Shown here piece by piece: positions 21,411 to 25,127 of a stretch of DNA of 25,127 nt. A model generated the notes under the pieces. The model saw only the letters and a list, made by a program, of their open reading frames with translations, was not told where the DNA came from and did not search any database. A program made the position numbers and the translations under genes. The DNA comes from a virus: positions 1 to 25,127 of the IMG/VR virus record IMGVR_UViG_3300049728_000107; one strand, given 5' to 3'. How positions within the stretch are numbered: position 1 is the stretch's first letter; the number at the start of each line of letters is the position of its first letter.

Positions 21411-23380
21411 AGTTCCACCTCCTCGGGCAACGGGGACGATTCCATCTTGTGGTGCGCGATCGCGGCCTCGTGAGCGTCGATGTAGTTCTCGTGCACGACC
21501 TTGTTCTCACGGTTGGCTGGAGCCAGAGCAGCTTTGTGCGCATCAAGCGCGCGGCTGTGTGCATTGGCAGCCCGCTCGTGTGCCGCTCTGGTTCCAGTTT
21601 TGTGGGCCACGTTGGTGGCCTTCTGCGCAACCGCGCTTGCCTTCATCGCCGAGACTGAAGGATCTTCGTCGTCACCGCCGATCTTGCCGGTGTGCTGATT
21701 TCCTGCCCACAGCCCTGCGTCCATGGCCACGCGCTGGGCGTCCTCCAGCATCATGTCAGACGCAATGCGCAACATATCGGGCATTGCGTCGTTGCTGTTC
21801 TGCGCAGCGGTGAAGTCCGCGTCGGGATTTCCGCCAGCCTTGCCGCCCTTCTTCGTCCCACCGGGCTGCGGCGCGACCAACTTGCCCTCAGGCTTGTCGA
21901 CGTCGAGGTTGTCGAAGCCGCTGTCGGGATCTGCCGCCACCTTGGCACGCACCTCTTCGGGCGTCACGACCCCGGCCGTAATCAGCGCGACGTCGCGGTC
22001 GCCGTCCGACTTCCGCATCAGGGCCTTCTCCTTCTCCGTCTCGCTTACCAGCGTGACGAAGTCGAAGGTGATGTCGTCGTAGATCTCGCCGAAGAGGTCG
22101 AGCATGACGATCTTCGTCAGTGCCTCCAACGGGCGGCGGAAGTCCGACTCCTGCTTGGTGTTGACATGGTTGTTGTAGATGGTGATGTCGGTCTCCGCCG
22201 TCGCGGTGAGTCCGACCGGCGACAGACCGAAGAGGATGGTGAGCGGAGTCTTCGCGACCGAAGCCATGTGCTCCTGCGCCTGCGCCTGCAGCTTGTCCAG
22301 CCCGGCGAGCGAGGTGGACTCCTTGCTCATCTCCTCCGTGGCCTTGTCGCACATGAAGACGCCCTGGTTGTTCTGCATCGCTGTGTAGAACTTCATGCGC
22401 CGCAGGAAGCCCTCGTAGTTCTGCCCCTGCAGGATGCCCGTCATGTCGGTCTTGAAGACCGTGGTGGAGAAGTTCTTGAGCAGGCGACCCACGGAGTCCC
22501 GAGTCTGCAGCCAGTAGTCCACATACGGCTGGGCCAGCTGGGAGAGCGAGATACCCGAGAAGTTGTAGACGGGCTTCAGCAGGTCGGGCAGGGGATGGGG
22601 GATGAACGTCAGCAGCCGGGAGGTGTGCACCTTCTTGGAGTAGACCCACCACGTGCTCGGCTCATAGTAGTCCTGCGCGAGCGGGTCGTCGGCGTTGTAG
22701 TCACCAGGGTAGGTGGCGATCGGCTCGATGCCTTTGAGCCGCTTCAGACTGCCCTTCTTGATCTTCTCTTTCTGGATGAGTAGGGGCGTGCCCAGCTCTT
22801 CGTCGTCGTCCTCGAAGTCCATGAAGATCTGGGAGCGGCCCATTGAGCGCCCGGTCCGGGCCGCCCAGTTGAACCACTCCTTCACGTGCAGCTGGCTGAA
22901 TCGCAGATTGATCTTCTTGATGATATCGTCGCGGCCCTCTCCGGACTCCGAGCGGAACTCGATCCACTTGCGGGTCATCTCGTCGGCGGTCTTCTCATAG
23001 AGGTCACGATACTCCGTTATCTGCGTCAGCTCGGTGAGGTAGGGAAAGCCCGGGAACCCACCATACGACATGAGCCCGTTGCGACCGTGCCCTGCGAGCA
23101 GAGGGCCAACCGCTGCGTCCATAGCCAGCACGTGCTCATCGGGGCAGACCAGGTTCTTGATGGGAGGAACGTAGGGCGTCAGCGCGAACTTCGGGCGGGG
23201 AAGCTCAAGACGACCCTCACCGGAAGTCAGCGCGAAGGACATGGCCTCGTCGCTGATGGTGAACATCTGCCGCTTGTATTCCTTGTGCGCAATGGCGACG
23301 TTCTCGCCCTGCGCCTTGCGGCGACGAGCGAGCTCACGGTTGTTGCGCCAGTCGCGGATGGGGTGGAAGGAGATCGTCAC
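21407..23380 (-). CDS. Portal protein, DUF1073 family, with Ala/His-rich C-terminal tail
   Basis: The 657-residue protein carries the DUF1073 portal core at about residues 80-480: FPGFPYLTELTQITEYRDLYEKTADEMTRKWIEF (in pieces, 109-142), AARTGRSMGRSQIFMDFED (about 173-191), and TPLTILFGLSPVGLTATAETDITIYNNHV (in pieces, 378-406), all characteristic. The portal is the dodecameric ring through which DNA enters. Residues about 480-555 are a flexible linker. Residues 560-566 (GNQHTGK) look like a worn NPEGINQYTG motif, and 575-645 are Ala/His-rich helices (AHERAANAHSRALDAHKAALA) like those in the protease extension. GTG 23380 overlaps the terminase stop as GTGA. The core call is firm; the tail's role is unknown. 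Confidence 0.9.
   Translation of the reverse strand: MTISFHPIRDWRNNRELARRRKAQGENVAIAHKEYKRQMFTISDEAMSFALTSGEGRLELPRPKFALTPYVPPIKNLVCPDEHVLAMDAAVGPLLAGHGRNGLMSYGGFPGFPYLTELTQITEYRDLYEKTADEMTRKWIEFRSESGEGRDDIIKKINLRFSQLHVKEWFNWAARTGRSMGRSQIFMDFEDDDEELGTPLLIQKEKIKKGSLKRLKGIEPIATYPGDYNADDPLAQDYYEPSTWWVYSKKVHTSRLLTFIPHPLPDLLKPVYNFSGISLSQLAQPYVDYWLQTRDSVGRLLKNFSTTVFKTDMTGILQGQNYEGFLRRMKFYTAMQNNQGVFMCDKATEEMSKESTSLAGLDKLQAQAQEHMASVAKTPLTILFGLSPVGLTATAETDITIYNNHVNTKQESDFRRPLEALTKIVMLDLFGEIYDDITFDFVTLVSETEKEKALMRKSDGDRDVALITAGVVTPEEVRAKVAADPDSGFDNLDVDKPEGKLVAPQPGGTKKGGKAGGNPDADFTAAQNSNDAMPDMLRIASDMMLEDAQRVAMDAGLWAGNQHTGKIGGDDEDPSVSAMKASAVAQKATNVAHKTGTRAAHERAANAHSRALDAHKAALAPANRENKVVHENYIDAHEAAIAHHKMESSPLPEEVEL
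21446..21703 (-). repeat. Degenerate NPEGINQY/Ala-His unit at the portal C-terminus (residues about 560-645)
   Basis: GNQHTGK takes the place of the motif; MKASAVAQKATNVAHKTG and RAAHERAANAHSRALDAHKA correspond to the helix pair, and NRENKVVHENYIDAHEAAIAHHK to the second helix after the turn. The match is by pattern, so it is weaker than units 2-4. Confidence 0.6.
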
Positions 23381-24999
23381 AGCGCACCTACAATCGCAAG
23401 AAGTTCGTCAGTGATCTGCATCGGGCCGGGTGTTCCAGTCGCTTCTTCCAGTGCACCGACGAAGGCGTCGACGTCGTCGTCGTGCTTGATGGCGGGGAAG
23501 TTGGCGCACTGGTCCTCGAAGTCCGAAGTCCAATCTTCGTTCTCGAACATCCACACCAGGCCGCTCTCGTGGTTCGGCGACATCAGCTCAGCACGGAGCA
23601 CCTTGTCCAGCACAGCCGGCACTTCGAACAGAGGAACGCGGGTCTCGCGCTTCATGGTCTGCACTGTGGCCTTACCGCTTGCCGACCCGCCGCCTTCAAC
23701 GACGACCTTGACCGGGTTCCACATGTCGAAGAGCGTCTTGACTTTGTCCTTCACGTCGGGGAACGGCAGCTGTGCCTTCCACACGTTGAGGACGTAGTAG
23801 CGAGATTTGGCCACACCGAGTGTGACGCAGGCGGAGTAGTCAGACTTCTTCTTCTCACCCAGGGCCGTGTCCCAGCGCTGAATGATGCGTTCGATGCCCA
23901 GCTCACACAGATACATCTTGCGCTCTTCCTTCGTCATGAGCGTCAGCTGCGTCGGAGCGCGGATCTTCTTCCAGTTTTCTCGCTTGAAGATGTTGCCTTC
24001 TGCGGCACTCGGACGCTGCTGGTAGAGCGCGGCCCACACACGTGACCCGACGGCCCTCTTGATGCGGGCGAGGGACTCAACACCAAACCGCTCAGGGTGA
24101 AGTGCTTCGTCCTTCTTGCGCAGCAGATTGCCGTTCTCGTCGTATTCGTCTTCCTCGGCGATGGCGGGGAAACGGAATTCGTCCCAATGCTCCCCGTCCT
24201 TCTTCGCCTCGTCGAGCAGATGGCCGGCGAGGTCGTCCATGTGCCAGCGAGTCATGATGATAAGGATGCCTCCGCCCGGAGCGCAGCGGGTGTAAAGCGT
24301 GGACTTGAACCAGTCGAGGATGCCGTCGCGCACAGTCTGACTGTGGGCCTCCGCTGCATCCTTCAGGGGATCGTCCACCAGCAGGATCTCGCCGCCTCTG
24401 CCGGTAATGCCGGCGCCGACACCTGCGCTCTTGTAGACGCCCTTGTGCTTGACGACCTCGAAGATATCAGAATTGCGCAGGTAGCTGCCGTCAGCGACCG
24501 TGCGCACATTTGAGCCATTGAGCGACGTCTCAGGGAACAGCTCCTGGTATTCTTCGCTGTCGATGACGCACTGCACGTCCCGGTTCATGGAGGACGCGAG
24601 ATCGCTGGCGTAAGAAGTCGCGATGATGGAGAGGTCGGGATTCTTGCCGAGAGCGAAGGCCGGAAAGCGACGCGAGACCAACTCGGACTTGCCGCTGCGT
24701 GGGGGAGCTTCGATGATCAGTCGCGGAGACTTGCCGGCCTCGACGTCGGCGAGGAACTGGTCAAGGCGCGAAGCAAGACGACGGTGAAACCACCCGGCCT
24801 TGTATCCCGGATAGGTGAACAGCGTAAAGTGCAACATCTTGCGGCGAGCGCGTTCGGCGATCAACGCAAGAAGTTCCAGTTTCGCTGCACGTTCGGACTT
24901 CTTGGCACGCTCCGCTGCTTCGGCCGCGATCTCCGCGTCCCACGCTGCCTTCTTGGCAGCATTCTTGGCCTTCATCCTGGCCAGGGAGCCGGTGCTCAT
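23377..24999 (-). CDS. terL: Terminase large subunit
   Basis: This 540-residue protein shows both terminase domains. ATPase: Walker A APPRSGKSE at 98-106, Walker B EILLVDDP at 204-211, and a coupling motif IIMTRWHMDD at 247-256. Nuclease (RNase H-like): RWDTAL at 375-380 with Asp377, VVVEGGG at 432-438 with Glu435, and HDDDVDAF at 506-513 with the third acidic residue. It cuts and pumps phage DNA into the prohead through the portal. An Ala/Lys/Glu-rich helix of about 55 residues precedes the ATPase. ATG 24999 overlaps the preceding stop as ATGA. All catalytic residues appear intact, so the gene looks functional. The packaging type (cos or headful) cannot be told by eye. Confidence 0.95.
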   Translation of the reverse strand: MSTGSLARMKAKNAAKKAAWDAEIAAEAAERAKKSERAAKLELLALIAERARRKMLHFTLFTYPGYKAGWFHRRLASRLDQFLADVEAGKSPRLIIEAPPRSGKSELVSRRFPAFALGKNPDLSIIATSYASDLASSMNRDVQCVIDSEEYQELFPETSLNGSNVRTVADGSYLRNSDIFEVVKHKGVYKSAGVGAGITGRGGEILLVDDPLKDAAEAHSQTVRDGILDWFKSTLYTRCAPGGGILIIMTRWHMDDLAGHLLDEAKKDGEHWDEFRFPAIAEEDEYDENGNLLRKKDEALHPERFGVESLARIKRAVGSRVWAALYQQRPSAAEGNIFKRENWKKIRAPTQLTLMTKEERKMYLCELGIERIIQRWDTALGEKKKSDYSACVTLGVAKSRYYVLNVWKAQLPFPDVKDKVKTLFDMWNPVKVVVEGGGSASGKATVQTMKRETRVPLFEVPAVLDKVLRAELMSPNHESGLVWMFENEDWTSDFEDQCANFPAIKHDDDVDAFVGALEEATGTPGPMQITDELLAIVGAL

Positions 25000-25127
25000 T
25001 GAGCGTTGCCGGCGCGTTGTGCGATGAGTGCATCCAGCTCATCGTCCGTGAGTTCCTTCTTGGTGCGCCCGTCGCCGCCGTTCATGGTGACTTCAGTGCG
25101 GTCACGGAAGATCTCCGGCTTCCGGCC
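24996..25127 (-). CDS. Probable terminase small subunit, C-terminal 43 residues (runs off right edge)
   Basis: The minus-strand frame is open from the window edge to TGA at 24998-24996 and encodes 43 residues: KPEIFRDRTEVTMNGGDG, then KKELTDDELDALIAQRAG. A [KR]-P-E-x-[FY]-x-D-R/x-T-x-V segment followed by an acidic LTDDEL helix is common at the ends of small terminase subunits, and the ATGA overlap with the large subunit fits. The DNA-binding part is outside the window, so the call rests on the tail and on position. Confidence 0.65.
   Translation of the reverse strand, partial: GRKPEIFRDRTEVTMNGGDGRTKKELTDDELDALIAQRAGNAQ

Overview
The window is a densely packed structural-gene block of a tailed double-stranded DNA bacteriophage (or prophage) with a contractile, myovirus-type tail. 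All 33 coding segments I can support lie on the minus strand, so transcription runs from position 25127 towards position 1. Most genes abut or overlap by 1-4 bases and are preceded by AGGAG-type ribosome binding sites. I see no host genes, tRNAs, rRNAs, CRISPR arrays or insertion sequences. GC-rich coding and strong Shine-Dalgarno sites suggest a GC-rich, probably proteobacterial host, but the sequence alone does not name it.

Packaging and head (25127 to about 12800): end of a probable small terminase subunit, large terminase, DUF1073-type portal, two small unknown genes, a small Ala/His-rich helical protein, a Mu F/SPP1 gp7-like head morphogenesis protein, three small orphan genes around the only sizeable non-coding gap (19010-19272, partly very AT-rich), a DUF2213 prohead protease with a very long C-terminal extension, a separate scaffold-like protein with an extreme Asp/Glu tract, a head decoration (cement) protein, a DUF2184 major capsid protein and a small unknown protein.

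Neck and tail (about 12800 to 6100): DUF4054 head-tail connector, HK97 gp10-like neck protein, tail completion protein, neck/tail terminator, DUF3383 tail sheath, a 72-residue one-pass membrane protein, tail tube, a tail assembly chaperone pair apparently joined by a -1 ribosomal frameshift (T-run followed by an 11-bp stem), and a 589-residue tape measure.

Baseplate and fibre (6100 to 1): Dit-like protein, baseplate plug, hub, gp138-like spike, gp25-like wedge, J-like wedge, DUF2612 protein, and the start of a tail fibre that runs off the left edge.

Three signals stand out. (1) A dispersed protein repeat, a DSNPEGINQY-type motif followed by Ala/His-rich paired helices, occurs three times in the prohead protease extension and once as the small protein at 20540-20860; a degenerate copy ends the portal. 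(2) A small beta-rich cassette with a G-x-x-A-V-G-Q core has been inserted into three unrelated virion proteins: cement (twice), sheath and J-like wedge. (3) The frameshift signal in the tail chaperone gene is unusually clear. Family assignments rest on remembered conserved motifs and gene order; no database search was run.
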